Assembly (NCBI RefSeq): GCF_036248255.1
Contig: NZ_CP109178.1
Location: forward strand, 496,001-560,000
Direction: 5' to 3'
Source of the DNA: Streptomyces sp. NBC_01717
GTDB lineage: Bacteria > Actinomycetota > Actinomycetes > Streptomycetales > Streptomycetaceae
Length of the DNA: 64,000 nucleotides
Part shown: in pieces, positions 1 to 9,203 of the stretch
How the letters are laid out: every line of letters begins with the position of its first letter
How positions within the stretch are numbered: the stretch's first letter is position 1
Notes under the pieces: generated by a model
The model's input: only the letters and a program-made list of their open reading frames with translations
The model's database searches: none
What the model was told of the DNA's origin: nothing
Position numbers and translations under genes: made by a program

Positions 1-480
1 CGCATCGGCGCACATGGTACGGACTTCGCCAAGGACGAGATCGCCGCCCGCTTCGCCGGACCCCACCTGCCCGTCCCGCCGGTACTGGCGAGGGGCGTGG
101 TCGACAACTGGCACTTTGCGATCTCGGCCCGCGCGCACGGGACCGGGTTCGACGACCTGTCCGCCGCCGACGTGGCGCTGACGCTGCCGAGCCTGCTGAC
201 CACGCTCGACGCCATCGGCAGCATCGACCTTGCCGGCACCGGCTACGGCATCTGGCCCCCGGACAGGCGGGCACCGTACGACTCCTGGGCAGATGCGCTG
301 CTGGCCATCGGTACCGAGACGGCCCGGGTACCTGGCTGGCGAGCAGCGCTGACCGACTCCGAGATCGGGCTCGGGCCGGTGGAAGCCGGGCTGGCCGCAC
401 TCGCCACACTGGCGCCGTACCTGCCCAACGAGCGCCGCATGGTCCATGGGGATCTGCTCAGTCGCAACGTCCTCGCTGCT
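1..480 (+). pseudogene. Aminoglycoside phosphotransferase-family fragment
   Basis: The frame is open from the first base, so the 5' end lies outside the window. It shows the kinase catalytic motif VHGDLLSRNVL near base 440, typical of APH/choline-kinase-like proteins. About 13 codons later the similarity stops and the metal-binding Asp region and C-terminal lobe are missing; the frame continues in low-complexity Arg/Ala/Gly sequence. I read it as a phosphotransferase truncated by a recombination junction near base 480. Substrate cannot be inferred. Confidence 0.65.
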
Positions 481-487
481 GGCGGCG

Positions 488-706
488 ATGACGGACCACG
501 AACAGCAGCGCAGACGAGAGCAGTTCCTCCAGGGCAGCCGGGACGCGCAGGAGATGTGGGAGCGGGAGACCGCCTCCCCTGCCGGGCCACTGCCGGGCGC
601 GGTGCTCGATGTGCTGGAGCACGGCAACGGCTGCTGGTCAGTGCCTGATCCTGAGCGGCAGGCCAGCCTCGGCCGCCCGGCGGAAGACGTCCCCACACGT
701 GGGTAA
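488..706 (+). CDS. Small hypothetical protein at a junction
   Basis: An ATG opens a 72-codon frame right where the phosphotransferase similarity ends. The product starts MTDHEQQRRREQFLQG, is charged and probably helical at the N terminus. I do not recognise it. Its last 23 codons overlap the opposite-strand gene ending at 638, so at least one of the two is truncated or not a gene. Confidence 0.3.
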   Translation: MTDHEQQRRREQFLQGSRDAQEMWERETASPAGPLPGAVLDVLEHGNGCWSVPDPERQASLGRPAEDVPTRG

Positions 707-1150
707 CCGTATCGGCGCGCGTTCGGCGAGGACGAGCAGTGCATGCCGCAGTTCCGTGCTCAGCTGGGTGAGTCGATGGCTGGACTGGCTGCCCCTGTAT
801 ATGTGCAGGCGGAAGACGTTGACGGCGTGTCCGTCACGGTCGTCGGCGAAGGTTTTCGGGAGCCCGGCAAGCAGTTCGTAGTCACGCTTGCCGGTCGCCG
901 CGTCGGCCACGGCTTTGAGGGACAGATCATCAAATTCTGCGGCGGACAATGAAGTGTCGACTGCGACAGCATGGGTCACCAGAGCCGCGAAGAGCTCGAT
1001 CAGTCGCTCGCCTGCCGTCGTGTCGATGCCCCAGGCCTGCAGGTTCTCGTGGCGACGAGCCTGCCGCCATGGCTCCTGGTCTACCAACGGCAGCAGAACA
1101 CGGCCCAGATGAGCGCAACGACGCCACAGCATGTCGTGGTCGGGGGGCAC
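638..1150 (-). CDS. Hypothetical protein, 170 aa
   Basis: A GTG start is preceded by GAGAGG at a suitable distance. The product has ordinary actinobacterial composition, with a helical middle (LIELFAALVTHAVAVDTSLS) and no membrane segment or known motif that I can name. The C terminus reaches into the junction region near 650 and may be artificial. Function unknown. Confidence 0.5.
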   Translation of the reverse strand: MPPDHDMLWRRCAHLGRVLLPLVDQEPWRQARRHENLQAWGIDTTAGERLIELFAALVTHAVAVDTSLSAAEFDDLSLKAVADAATGKRDYELLAGLPKTFADDRDGHAVNVFRLHIYRGSQSSHRLTQLSTELRHALLVLAERAPIRLPTCGDVFRRAAEAGLPLRIRH

Positions 1151-1212
1151 GGTCGATCCTCTCGACGGCGAGTGGAAGGCCTGGGGCCGAGGGGTGTATG
1201 CGGGACGTCAGG

Positions 1213-1709
1213 TCACGTCGAGTCCACAGCCGAGCCGGAGCCGCGGTTGTCCCGCCTCTTCTGCTGGGTGGCCACCACGATCCAACCGGCGGCTATCACG
1301 ACGCCTACCGTGCTCGCCGCCGTCACCCAGGCCCCAAGCGGGAATCTTGTCGTCGCCGCCCGGATACCTCTGGCCGCACACCCGCACCGATTCCGGGTGC
1401 TCGGCAGAGACTTCGAGGCACACCGCAGTGCCAACCGTGGGAGTCGTTCGCCCGACCCCCTGCAGCACCGGCAGATCCTCGGTGGCGAACCGCTGACCGC
1501 CAACCTGATAGGACACCCGGATATCGGCCCCACCTTTGACCTGAACCACCCGGTCAACGACACCGTGGACCCGCACGGGCGAGGCGTCGATCTGCCAGCT
1601 TCTGAGATCTCGACAGCCAGAGAACAGCCTCCCGCCAGTGCCACCCCAGGCACCCCACGGCGACCGCAAGCGGCACCAACCTCTTCCACTCGAAAGCACC
1701 CCACCCCAT
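1213..1709 (-). pseudogene. DUF3592-like membrane protein, two frameshifts
   Basis: Three consecutive minus-strand frames together make one plausible protein: an N-terminal membrane segment (LVPLAVAVGCLGWHW), a middle extracytoplasmic beta-rich part (VHGVVDRVVQVKGGADIRVS then GERF-like turn), and a C-terminal membrane segment (STVGVVIAAGWIVV) followed by a KRR anchor. This helix-domain-helix layout is that of DUF3592-type proteins. Frame changes lie near 1580 and 1280. Either the gene is dead or the sequence has two indel errors. Confidence 0.45.
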
Positions 1710-1732
1710 ACCGACGTGGTACCCGCCCACCT

Positions 1733-1915
1733 TCAGCCGAACCAGACGTCCTGCAAGGCCGGGGTGTTGCCGTAGTAGTGCGCGCCCCAGCCTGTGTGCA
1801 GGGTCAGGCTCAATCCGTGGCGGGCGGCGCGGGCGTCTGCTTTGCAGAGCTCGCGCAGCGGGACGTCGTAGGGGTACCAGACGCAGGCACGCGTTGAGCC
1901 AGCAGGAACAGCCCT
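1733..1915 (-). pseudogene. C-terminal fragment of an unknown protein
   Basis: A minus-strand frame reads ACVWYPYDVPLRELCKADAR and ends QDVWFG before a TGA. It has the look of a real C terminus but no start, and is sandwiched between two other broken genes. Family not recognised. Confidence 0.35.
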
Positions 1916-1974
1916 GGCAGCCGGGCCCGCACGATCTGCCCTTCACCACCCACCTGATCAGCACGGCACCTGCG

Positions 1975-2413
1975 GCGTCCTCGCCCAGCCGCAGGGCGTT
2001 GAAGTCGCCGTGCGGTACCCGCAGCAGCTCGGCCTGGCCGCCCTGGTAGGGGCCCATCTCATCGAAGCCGTAGGCGGCGAGGGCGGCCTCGGGCTGCATC
2101 GTCAGGCAGTAGTTCGTCAGGCCCTGCTCGCACTGCTTGCTGAAACCGCACGCAATGTTGAACGGCAGGCGCACGTACTCGCCGACCTTGACACTGCGGA
2201 GCCGACCTCTACGACCTGCCCCAGGTTCTCGTGGCCCAGCGTGCGGCCGGTCTCGAACGACGTGCGGCCTTCGTACATGTGCAGGTCGGAGCCGCAGATG
2301 TTGGTGCTCGTGATCTTCACGAGGATGTCGCTGGGGTGCTCGATCTTCGCGTCCGGTACGTCCTTCACCCCAATTATGATGTGGCCTTCGTACACCGCTG
2401 CCTTCGTGATCAA
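1975..2413 (-). pseudogene. Zinc-dependent alcohol/formaldehyde dehydrogenase, truncated
   Basis: The N-terminal GroES-like domain of a medium-chain zinc dehydrogenase is readable in two frames. It starts at TTG 2413 (LITKAAVYEG, preceded by GAAGAGGGA) and contains TNICGSDLHMYEGRT, with the catalytic-zinc Cys and the following SDLHMYEG, and GHENLG. After a frame change near 2195 it continues RLPFNIACGFSKQCEQGLTN, the structural-zinc loop, and GDFNALRLGEDA. The NAD-binding domain is absent. The form is closest to glutathione-independent formaldehyde dehydrogenase-like proteins. Confidence 0.7.
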
Positions 2414-3126
2414 TCCCTCTTCGCCGCTACGCGCGAGCGCTATTGCTACTTGCGCTTGGCGACGGGTAGTCGACGGCACCATCGGCAGCCGTGCTCTGCC
2501 GTCCGGCGCGTTTTGAGCGGAGCGTCGGCGCGCCCCCTTCTCTTCCTCCACCTCCCACTCGCCCTGGCCGGGCGCGATTCTCCGACAGGCGCCGCAGCGA
2601 GGGCAGCGAGGCGGCCCCGCTCGTAGCGGGACTTCGAGCGGGCGCGGGTCAGCGGGCGCACCACGGCCTGGTCCTCGATCTCGCGCGGGTACAGCACTGC
2701 GGGCCATCTGCCAGGAGCAGGCACTCGCCCGCCGCTTTCAGCGACGGAGCCCCGGGAACGCGGCACCGCTCCCCGCTACGCGCGGCGGCGGGCGAGCAGG
2801 CGCAGACTCGCCCGTCGAACCTCTGCTGACGCTGAGTGCCGGGACGTCGACGGCCAGGAGACGGAGCGCCGCTCACGGTAGGGCTGCCGCAACAGCGCTC
2901 TACCCGAGACCTTCCGTCAGTCCATCGGAGGTAGACGGTTTGAGGAATCCCGGACTTGCACACTCGTCCGCAGCTCTACCCCTGTGGGCCGGGGCAGAGG
3001 GTGCACGGATGGTGACGATAGGCTCACGCGGTGGGCTGGAATCCCCGTCGCGCCGTCCATCGGGGCTCTCGGAAGATCGGGGAAGGAGCCGGTCCGGTCG
3101 AGGGCGGGGCCAGAGGAGGCGATGGG
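2414..3126. other. Region without a recognisable gene
   Basis: About 710 bases in which all long open frames look like GC-rich chance frames (Arg/Pro/Ala-rich on both strands). I see no start with a ribosome site, no domain and no strong hairpin until the site at 3113-3119 that serves the next gene. Confidence 0.5.
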
Positions 3127-4086
3127 ATGCGGCAGGCAGGTGTGCTCGATGTCGGGTGCCACAGTGCGTTGCTGACGGTGGTGCGACGGCGCCCGGGTAC
3201 GGTGCTGGAGCCGGTGTTCTCCCGCAAGGTGCGGCTGAGACTGCACGAAACCCTCGACCGCAAGGGACGGATGGACAAGGCCGGCGTGAAGAGCATCGAA
3301 CGGGCAGTGGCCGAGGCCGTCGCCACCGACCGGCGTCTGCGCAGGCCGGAAGTCTTCGCGTTCGCGACCTCCGTCATCCGGGACGCGCCCAACCGCGACG
3401 AGATCATCGCGCGCGTGGCACGCACCACCGGCACCCGCCTTCGCGTGCTGACCGGCGAGGAGGAGGCCCGGCTGGCCTACGTGGCCGCCCGCCAGTGGGC
3501 AGGCTCGACGCCCGGGCAGCTGCTGGTCCTGGATATCGGCGGGGGTACTGTAGAGATCGCTTCCGGCACCGGAGACCGGCCCCGCGTCGTCTACTCGCTG
3601 CCGCTGGGCGCCCGCAGGATCACCCGGGACTGGCTTCCCGGCGGCACCGCCCCATCCCCACGCCGACTGGCCGAGGTCCGGCAGCACCTCCGCCGGTCCC
3701 TGGAAGCCGTCCCCGGCCTGCCGCAGGCCGAACCGGGCGGGCGGGTGCTGGCCTGCTCCAAGACCTTCGAACAGCTCGCCCGGCTCGCCGCCGCTCAGGG
3801 CAAGACACCGCGAGCCGGACGGCAGCTCGCGCTACCCCAACTGCGCACGTCAGTATCCCTGCTGGGCGCCGCAGGACCGTCCCACCGTTCCAAACTGCCG
3901 GGCATCTCCCCGCACCGCGCCGAACAGTCCCTGGCCGGAGCCCTGATCGCACAGACCCTCATGGAAGCCTGCGGGGCCAAGAACGTCGAGATCTGCCCCT
4001 GGTCCACCCGAGAAGGACTGCTGCTCGAACGCCTCGGCGTGCCGCACACCACAACCACAACCGTGCACCCCCGCCTGGCCGGCTGA
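3127..4086 (+). CDS. Ppx/GppA family phosphatase
   Basis: Member of the ASKHA exopolyphosphatase/guanosine pentaphosphatase family, which hydrolyses polyphosphate or pppGpp in the cytoplasm. The ATG at 3127 has GAGGAGG seven bases upstream, so I prefer it to the in-frame ATG 96 bases earlier. Visible motifs are the N-terminal phosphate loop (LDVGCHSALLTVV), FATSVIRDAPNRDEI, GEEEARLAY and the second phosphate loop VLDIGGGTVEI near residue 137. At 319 aa it matches the short actinobacterial two-domain form without the C-terminal HD-like part. It stands alone upstream of a hairpin and near a sigma factor and cold-shock gene, in keeping with a stress-response role, which is inference. Confidence 0.85.
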   Translation: MRQAGVLDVGCHSALLTVVRRRPGTVLEPVFSRKVRLRLHETLDRKGRMDKAGVKSIERAVAEAVATDRRLRRPEVFAFATSVIRDAPNRDEIIARVARTTGTRLRVLTGEEEARLAYVAARQWAGSTPGQLLVLDIGGGTVEIASGTGDRPRVVYSLPLGARRITRDWLPGGTAPSPRRLAEVRQHLRRSLEAVPGLPQAEPGGRVLACSKTFEQLARLAAAQGKTPRAGRQLALPQLRTSVSLLGAAGPSHRSKLPGISPHRAEQSLAGALIAQTLMEACGAKNVEICPWSTREGLLLERLGVPHTTTTTVHPRLAG

Positions 4087-4360
4087 ACCCAACGGACGTC
4101 GAAAGCGTCGACACCCGGACCATCACGGAGGCCAGCCATGAATGGGCATGAGTCAACGGAGATCGAGGCACGCCTCGCTTGGGCTGCCCGATTGGCCCCC
4201 GTGACAAGGACGAGATCACGGGCCGAGTCCGACCGAGAGCGGCACATCGGTCACCACGCTTGGATGACCACGCACGACGCCGCCGCCCCCTGCCTCGGCC
4301 GTAGCAGTGGCCAGAGACAGGGGGCGGAGTGCTCGGGGGCGAGTTCTAACCTTGCTTGAG

Positions 4361-4389
4361 TCCGCCCCCTCCCGAGTGTCGGGGGCGGA
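4361..4389 (+). terminator. GC-rich hairpin after the Ppx gene
   Basis: TCCGCCCCC and GGGGGCGGA form a perfect 9-bp stem around an 11-base loop, with an alternative inner CCCGA/TCGGG pairing. There is no long U tract. It lies 275 bases past the Ppx stop, so the transcript may have a long 3' end. Confidence 0.5.
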
Positions 4390-4695
4390 TTCGTCGTCCG
4401 GCCGCGGGTGGGGTGAGGGTTCCGTGGACCGGACGACTCATCTACTCAACCAGCACACATCCCCCTGACTCGAACCCCATGTAGACCATCCGGCGGTACC
4501 GCAGTACGGCGAGGTCCGTCTGATCCCCGTCGGTGGCAGTCCAGGCCGCCGCCAGGAGACATCAAGACCACCGCCTACACCAGTTTTCCTACCGGCCCGG
4601 CCAGCCGGGTGCGCCCGGCGTCGCCGTCGGCCACTTTCGAGAGATGAGCGCCCCGATAGTTGTCCACGTCCTCTCCCTCACTGGCGGTCGGGCGG
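4390..4695. other. Region without a recognisable gene
   Basis: Nothing supportable: only short chance frames, no ribosome-binding sites at starts and no extra repeats. Confidence 0.4.
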
Positions 4696-4827
4696 TCACA
4701 TCAACGATGAGTCGTCGGTGTCATCTACGACGACCAGGGCTTGGTCGAACTTCTTCGGCGGGCCGGCTTGAGGGCCCGCACTGGATCGAGTGGCGCGGCG
4801 GCTGGCCTCATCGATACCGATGGGCAT
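4696..4827 (-). CDS. Possible 43-residue protein
   Basis: An ATG preceded by AGGA opens a frame whose product begins MPIGIDEASRRATRSS and ends FDQALVVVDDTDDSSLM. Composition is plausible for a real acidic tail, but there is no family match I can name. It may equally be the end of a decayed gene. Confidence 0.25.
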   Translation of the reverse strand: MPIGIDEASRRATRSSAGPQAGPPKKFDQALVVVDDTDDSSLM

Positions 4828-5286
4828 ATTCCTAGGAGCTGCGCTCCCGTGGGGACATGAAGACGGTGTGTGATCCACGACCGCACCATGCTCGTCCCCA
4901 ACAGTGCGCCGACTGCAGCTCAGGTTACGTACGGGGCACCGGAGTTGCACACCAGTGCCGTTGACGCGCCAGCCGCCATTCACGCGCTCCCCGATGCCCG
5001 TCAGCGCCGCCACACAGGTCACCCGCGCGTCAGGGTCTGCGCGTCCAATCCAGTCGCTGTGAGGGCTCGACTCCTTTCCTCGCGATGCGGTGCTGTATGC
5101 CGTGCTGGCATAACCGTCCCGGTGAGTGAGCCTCTCCTCACGCTGATCACCCCCCGGAGCATCGATTCTCTGGCGGAAGTTGGCCGTTGCAAGGCGGGGA
5201 ACACGCCCTGCTCGATTTTGGGAAGGGTTTGTCGCGGGCTTCGGGGGCAGGCGACGCGTGGCAGTCAATCGAGGATTGGTGGCGAT

Positions 5287-6179
5287 GTGACGATTTCCAT
5301 CCAGGCCCAGGGAGTGTCCGTAGCACTGGAGCAGACGACATCATCGGTGCGCAGCGAGCGGATCGTGGTGACCTGCCGTGGGTCGAGGACGCGGGAAAGG
5401 TAGCGCCCAAGGATGCGCGGGCCTTGTCCAAGCTGTTCTTCGACCAGCTTCAGATCCTTGAAGAGGGGACACGCGAATACCAGTACGCCCGCAACACTTT
5501 GATCGAGATGAACCAGAGCCTGGTCGTCTTCGCCGCGCGCAGGTTTCGTACCCGCGGCAGCGGCGAGATGGAGGACATCATTCAGGTCGGCACGGTCGGC
5601 CTGATCAAGGCCATCGACCGCTTCGACCTGTCACGCGAGGTCGAATTCACCTCCTTCGCCATCCCCTACATCGTCGGCGAGATCAAGCGTTTTTTCCGTG
5701 ACACGAGTTGGGCCGTCCACGTCCCGCGCCGTCTGCAGGAGCTCCGGGTGGAACTGGCCAAGGCCCAAGAGCGACTGACCGTCGTCCTGGGCCGCCAGCC
5801 CACCGTGCGCGAGTTGGCCGGGGACCTCGACCTGAGCGACGAGGAGATCATCGAGGGCTTGGTGGCGTCCAACGGCTACACGGTCAGCTCTCTCGACATC
5901 CCCGGCGGGAACGACGACCGATCCGACGGCGGCCTCACCTATGCCGAGATCCTCGGCGACCGCGATCCCGCCATGGACCTCGTGGAAGACCTCCACGCTC
6001 TGGCTCCGCTCCTGGAAGAGCTCGACGACCGGGAGCGCCACATCGTCGAGATGCGTTTCGGCCAGGAGATGACCCAGTGTCAGATCGGTGCGGAACTGGG
6101 CGTTTCCCAGATGCACGTATCCCGGCTCCTGGCCCGCACCGTGACCAAGCTCCGCACCGGCATGCTCACTGAGACCTGA
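5287..6179 (+). CDS. SigB/SigF-family RNA polymerase sigma factor
   Basis: Stress or developmental sigma factor of the Streptomyces SigB/F/G group. The conserved body starts GDLPWVEDAGKVAPKDAR and contains region 2 (NTLIEMNQSLVVFAARRF, MEDIIQVGTVGLIKAIDRFD, FTSFAIPYIVGEIKRFF), region 3 (QPTVRELAGDLDLSDEEI) and region 4 (ERHIVEMRFGQ, then the helix-turn-helix IGAELGVSQMHVSRLL). In the body's own frame the only upstream starts are TTGs (5187, 5229) without a ribosome site. The neighbouring frame has GTG 5287 and reads VTISIQAQGVSVALEQTTSS to VRSER, which joins the body in register if one base is gained or lost near 5358. I therefore place the start at 5287 with an N-terminal frameshift. Such factors are usually held by an anti-sigma factor; none is adjacent. 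Confidence 0.8.
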
Positions 6180-6251
6180 ACCGACCGCCAGAGGCTGTAT
6201 GAGACCCCCAGACGTTGCAGGCTGCGGAGAGGTGTGTGCCCGCCACGGGGT

Positions 6252-6307
6252 GCTGGAACACGTCTTTCTGTTCCAGCTTCGGGCGCCGGAACACGTACAC
6301 GTGTTCC
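6252..6307. promoter_or_regulatory. Three copies of GGAACACGT in two dyads
   Basis: Between the sigma factor and cold-shock genes the 9-mer GGAACACGT occurs at 6255 and 6288 and in inverse at 6299-6307. The last two form a 20-base dyad with a 2-base centre. The first lies in a second dyad, GCTGGAAC/GTTCCAGC (6252-6277). The arrangement looks like an operator array in the long leader region of the cold-shock gene; the binding protein is unknown. Confidence 0.45.
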
Positions 6308-6563
6308 CGGGCTCAACACGCTCCCTGGCCGCCACGTCACACCACCGAACGGAGGATCCGGTCCCCTATCCACCTGCGCGTTCTCGGATGAGAGGGCACG
6401 GACCGGTGTAGCGTCAAGGCCAGCTGTCATGGTTCCGAAGTATCCGTCGCCCGTGAGCGCGAGTTCACGGGCGGCCCTGCTGTTCACAGTCTCCGAGGGC
6501 CAGGGCGATCACCTCCGGTCCCCGCATGGTGCGGGCCGGCTTCGAGCCCCCTTGGAGGACAAA

Positions 6564-6767
6564 ATGGCCAGCGGAACCGTCAAGTGGTTCAACGCGGAAA
6601 AGGGCTTCGGCTTCATCGAGCAGGACGGCGGCGGCCCGGACGTCTTCGCCCACTACTCGAACATCGCCGCCCAGGGTTTCCGTGAGCTCCAGGAAGGCCA
6701 AAGGGTGAAGTTCGACATCACCCAGGGCCAGAAGGGCCCCCAGGCCGAGAACATCACCTCCGCCTGA
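6564..6767 (+). CDS. Cold-shock domain protein (CspA family)
   Basis: A 67-residue RNA/ssDNA-binding protein with a single cold-shock beta barrel. It starts [23 protein letters not shown]1 is KGFGFI and RNP2 is VFAHY, followed by REL..GQRV and GPQAENI. The ATG has GGAGGAC 5 bases upstream. The length is normal for actinobacterial CspA/CspB/SC7.0-type proteins. A strong hairpin follows immediately, so the gene is monocistronic. It likely acts as an RNA chaperone in cold or stationary phase. Confidence 0.95.
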   Translation: MASGTVKWFNAEKGFGFIEQDGGGPDVFAHYSNIAAQGFRELQEGQRVKFDITQGQKGPQAENITSA

Positions 6768-6783
6768 GCCCTGACGCACGACG

Positions 6784-6813
6784 CCCGCCCCGCGACAGGC
6801 TCGCTGGGGCGGG
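6784..6813 (+). terminator. Intrinsic terminator of the cold-shock gene
   Basis: CCCGCCCCGCGA pairs with TCGCTGGGGCGGG with a single bulged base and a 5-base loop, 17 bases after the stop codon. It is followed by ATTTGTG. Confidence 0.8.
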
Positions 6814-7134
6814 ATTTGTGAGCCGCTTGCCTCCCGTTGCCCCCACAGCCGAGCTACACACCACGACGGCCTTCACGCTTCGTCGCCCTCTCCCGCACTG
6901 CGCTGCCTTCCCCGGTAGCCCGGCCCGCCCGGCCAGGCGAACCCACAGCGACTGCCGTCAGGTGCCCAGGCGCCGCGCTCGACCCTCGTCTCCCAATGGG
7001 CGCCGCGTCACGGTGAGCGCGGCTGATCACGAACGAATGGGGCGGCCCGGATGGTGACGTTCCGGGTGGCGCCGCTGCAGAGCGCTGTGCCGCTCACGAC
7101 CACGAAGCGGCTGCCGGCGTACGTACGGCCGGCC
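6814..7134. other. Region without a recognisable gene
   Basis: No start with a ribosome site and no domain on either strand. Confidence 0.4.
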
Positions 7135-7275
7135 CTACGTCAGGCCGATCTGGGGGTTACATGCCTGGCACGCCTCGATGTCCGGCTCGGCCAGCGCGAT
7201 GATCGCTTCTTCGCGGTTGATGAACCCCAGGTCCGGGCACAGGGTGCAGCCGCCGCGGTGCAGCATCTCGGATGC
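7135..7275 (-). pseudogene. DUF6233-like C-terminal fragment
   Basis: The minus strand reads EMLHRGGCTLCPDLGFINRE then EEAIIALAEPDIEACQACNP and a stop. The HRGGC...REEA...ALAE..IEAC..C.P pattern resembles the C-terminal Cys-containing tail of DUF6233 proteins. The N-terminal part cannot be followed upstream in any frame, so I call it a remnant. Confidence 0.4.
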
Positions 7276-7379
7276 GGCAGGAACCGCCGCGGGGCCTGGT
7301 GGCCCCCGGCTCGTGGGGAGTTGGATTGACCCGAGCCGTCCGGCTTGCGCTCGCCGGACGGGTAGCAGCGTGGACGGTG

Positions 7380-7649
7380 TCACTGTTCCCCCGCTCCGAG
7401 CACGGGCCGGGGAGCAGGGGTTTTGCGGGAGCCACGAACTGTCAGTCGTCGGCGAAGCGTGCTTCGTAAAGCATCTCTCGCGCTTCCCCCTTCGGCGATC
7501 GAGGAGCTTCGTTCGTAGTGGCAGACCAGGCACTGGCCAATGCCAATCTGCACGCTCAGCTCGTCGCCGCCCTCTGAGCTGAACGTCGTGTAGTTGCAGA
7601 CCGGGCAGTCCTGCAGGTCCAGGATCGGCCGCTTCCTTGCCCAGACGTC
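7380..7649 (-). CDS. Zinc-ribbon-like open frame without a clear start
   Basis: The frame runs from a TGA at 7650-7652 and reads QDCPVCNYTTFSSEGG, then QCLVCHYERSSS. Two CxxC pairs about 28 residues apart are typical of a small zinc ribbon. No ATG/GTG precedes the ribbon and the C terminus is Arg-rich, so it is probably an internal piece of a broken gene. Confidence 0.3.
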   Translation of the reverse strand, partial: DVWARKRPILDLQDCPVCNYTTFSSEGGDELSVQIGIGQCLVCHYERSSSIAEGGSARDALRSTLRRRLTVRGSRKTPAPRPVLGAGEQ

Positions 7650-7752
7650 TCAGTCTCTTGAGCGCTTATGCCCGAACGGCTCACCTATCACGTTCGAGCA
7701 GATGGCGGCTTTCAGGTCGTTTCTCTGTGCGCCGCACGGTTACCTGTTGTTC

Positions 7753-8736
7753 ATGACTGAATCGCCAGATTTCGACGACCGTGGCCCTGCTGCTGGATCT
7801 GTGCGGCGGGCACTGAAACGCGTACTGCCGTCGGCGTCGGGACCCGGCAGGATCATCCAGGGTATGGACCGGCTGGAAAGTGCTGCCGCCCTGGACGGGC
7901 TCGTCGAGCACGTCCGCAGCACGGTTCGAGCGGTTCCCCTTGGCCGTGCGAGGGATGTGCTGCACGGCCGCTGGCTGGGCCATCCCGTTCACCCGCTGAT
8001 GGTGCAGGTGCCGATCGGCACCTGGTTCTCGGCGGCCGTGCTCGACCTGCTCCCCGGACAGCGACGGGCAGCGAGCACGTTGATCGGCGTCGGGCTTGCT
8101 GCCGCCGTTCCGGCGGCCGCCGCGGGCTGGGCCGACTGGGCGGAGCTGCAGCACCGGCAGATGCGGGTGGGGCTGGTGCACGCGGCGGCAAACGTCACGG
8201 GAGCGGGACTGTACGCGGGATCTATCACTGCTCGGCTACGGGGGCGCACCGCCCTGGGAAAGGCGCTCGGGTTCGCCGGCCTGGCGGTCGTCGGTCTCGG
8301 CGGGGCGATCGGCGGTCACCTGGCCTACCGGCAGGCTTCTGGCGCCAATCACGCCGAGGTGGTGCCGGAGTTGGTAAAGCCGGGGTGGCACGATATCGGG
8401 GACGTCGCCGACTTCCCCGTCGACAGAGCAGTCCGGCGGCACGTCGACGATGTGCCCGTCCTAGTCGTGCGAGAGAGCGGCAACCGTGTGCACATTTTGG
8501 CGGACTCGTGCAGTCACATGGGTGGCCCCCTGTCCCAGGGCGCGATCGACGACGGCTGCGTACGCTGTCCCTGGCACGGCAGCGTCTTCCGCCTCCAGGA
8601 CGGCTGGAACGTGCGAGGACCCGCGACCGCCCCTCAGCCCGCCTTCGAAACCCGTATCACCGGCGGCCATATCGAGGCGCGGCTGCTCAGCACGGAAGCG
8701 GCAGGCACAACCGACCCGTCGCACGACGCGGCTTGA
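7753..8736 (+). CDS. DUF2231-Rieske [2Fe-2S] fusion membrane protein
   Basis: The N-terminal half is a DUF2231 membrane domain (about residues 70-200: HGRWLGHPVHPLMVQVPIG, then hydrophobic stretches around LLPGQRRAASTLIGVGLAAAV and GLAVVGLGGAIGGHLAY). The C-terminal half is a cytoplasmic Rieske domain with CSH (DSCSHMGGPL) and CPWH (VRCPWHGSVF), which ligate a [2Fe-2S] cluster. This fusion is known in actinobacteria and is presumed to be a membrane-anchored electron-transfer protein; the partner is not known. I chose ATG 7753 (MTESPDFDDR); an earlier in-frame TTG exists. Start choice is uncertain because no good ribosome site is visible. Confidence 0.85.
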   Translation: MTESPDFDDRGPAAGSVRRALKRVLPSASGPGRIIQGMDRLESAAALDGLVEHVRSTVRAVPLGRARDVLHGRWLGHPVHPLMVQVPIGTWFSAAVLDLLPGQRRAASTLIGVGLAAAVPAAAAGWADWAELQHRQMRVGLVHAAANVTGAGLYAGSITARLRGRTALGKALGFAGLAVVGLGGAIGGHLAYRQASGANHAEVVPELVKPGWHDIGDVADFPVDRAVRRHVDDVPVLVVRESGNRVHILADSCSHMGGPLSQGAIDDGCVRCPWHGSVFRLQDGWNVRGPATAPQPAFETRITGGHIEARLLSTEAAGTTDPSHDAA

Positions 8737-8810
8737 CGTACTGGAAGGCAAAGACCATCAATGCCATTCAGCGAAGGCAGCTGTGGATCACAGCGTGCGT
8801 GAAGCTCTTC

Positions 8811-9065
8811 TCAGGCATTGCGCACGGCCTGCTCGAGGTCGTTGCGATCAAGGGCCTCATTCTTCGCGTACTGCGTGATCGCTTCCTGCAGATCGCGCTC
8901 GAGATCACGCCAAGCCCGCCATGCCGTCTCGTAGGTCGTCGTCTGCGCCTCGCTCCACGGCTCAGTGGCCGGCGGCCCCAATCGCTCGCGCAGTTCCATG
9001 ACGCGAACGTGCGCCTCGTCCGTCGCGCGCCGCATGCCGACCAGCTCTTCGATGGTGTCTGCCAC
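8811..9065 (-). CDS. Hypothetical helical protein, 84 aa
   Basis: GTG start, product VADTIEELVGMRRATDEAHV and on through a Trp-rich helix (YETAWRAWRDLERDLQEAIT). Regular heptad-like spacing of hydrophobic and charged residues suggests helical hairpins. Found between the Rieske gene and dps, convergent with the former. Family not known to me. Confidence 0.6.
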   Translation of the reverse strand: MADTIEELVGMRRATDEAHVRVMELRERLGPPATEPWSEAQTTTYETAWRAWRDLERDLQEAITQYAKNEALDRNDLEQAVRNA

Positions 9066-9203
9066 GCCCGAACCCTAGAACGATACGGCCGGGCGCGCCC
9101 GCGCGGACCCGGACGGGCGGCCAGAGGAGTCACTCCGGTTCCCCCTGAGTGGCCGCCGTCTGCTGGTCGCCCCAGGGGCCCAGACGTCTGCGACTGGCGA
9201 AGG

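Noticed and set aside
2940..4151. A 403-codon plus-strand frame overlapping the Ppx gene
   Set aside because: Arg/Pro/Gly-rich product in the wrong frame for codon-position GC bias; Ppx motifs are in the other frame.
4420..4480. A GGGTTCGAG-like stretch on the minus strand that recalls a tRNA T-arm
   Set aside because: The flanking bases do not pair as a T stem and no acceptor or anticodon arm can be built.
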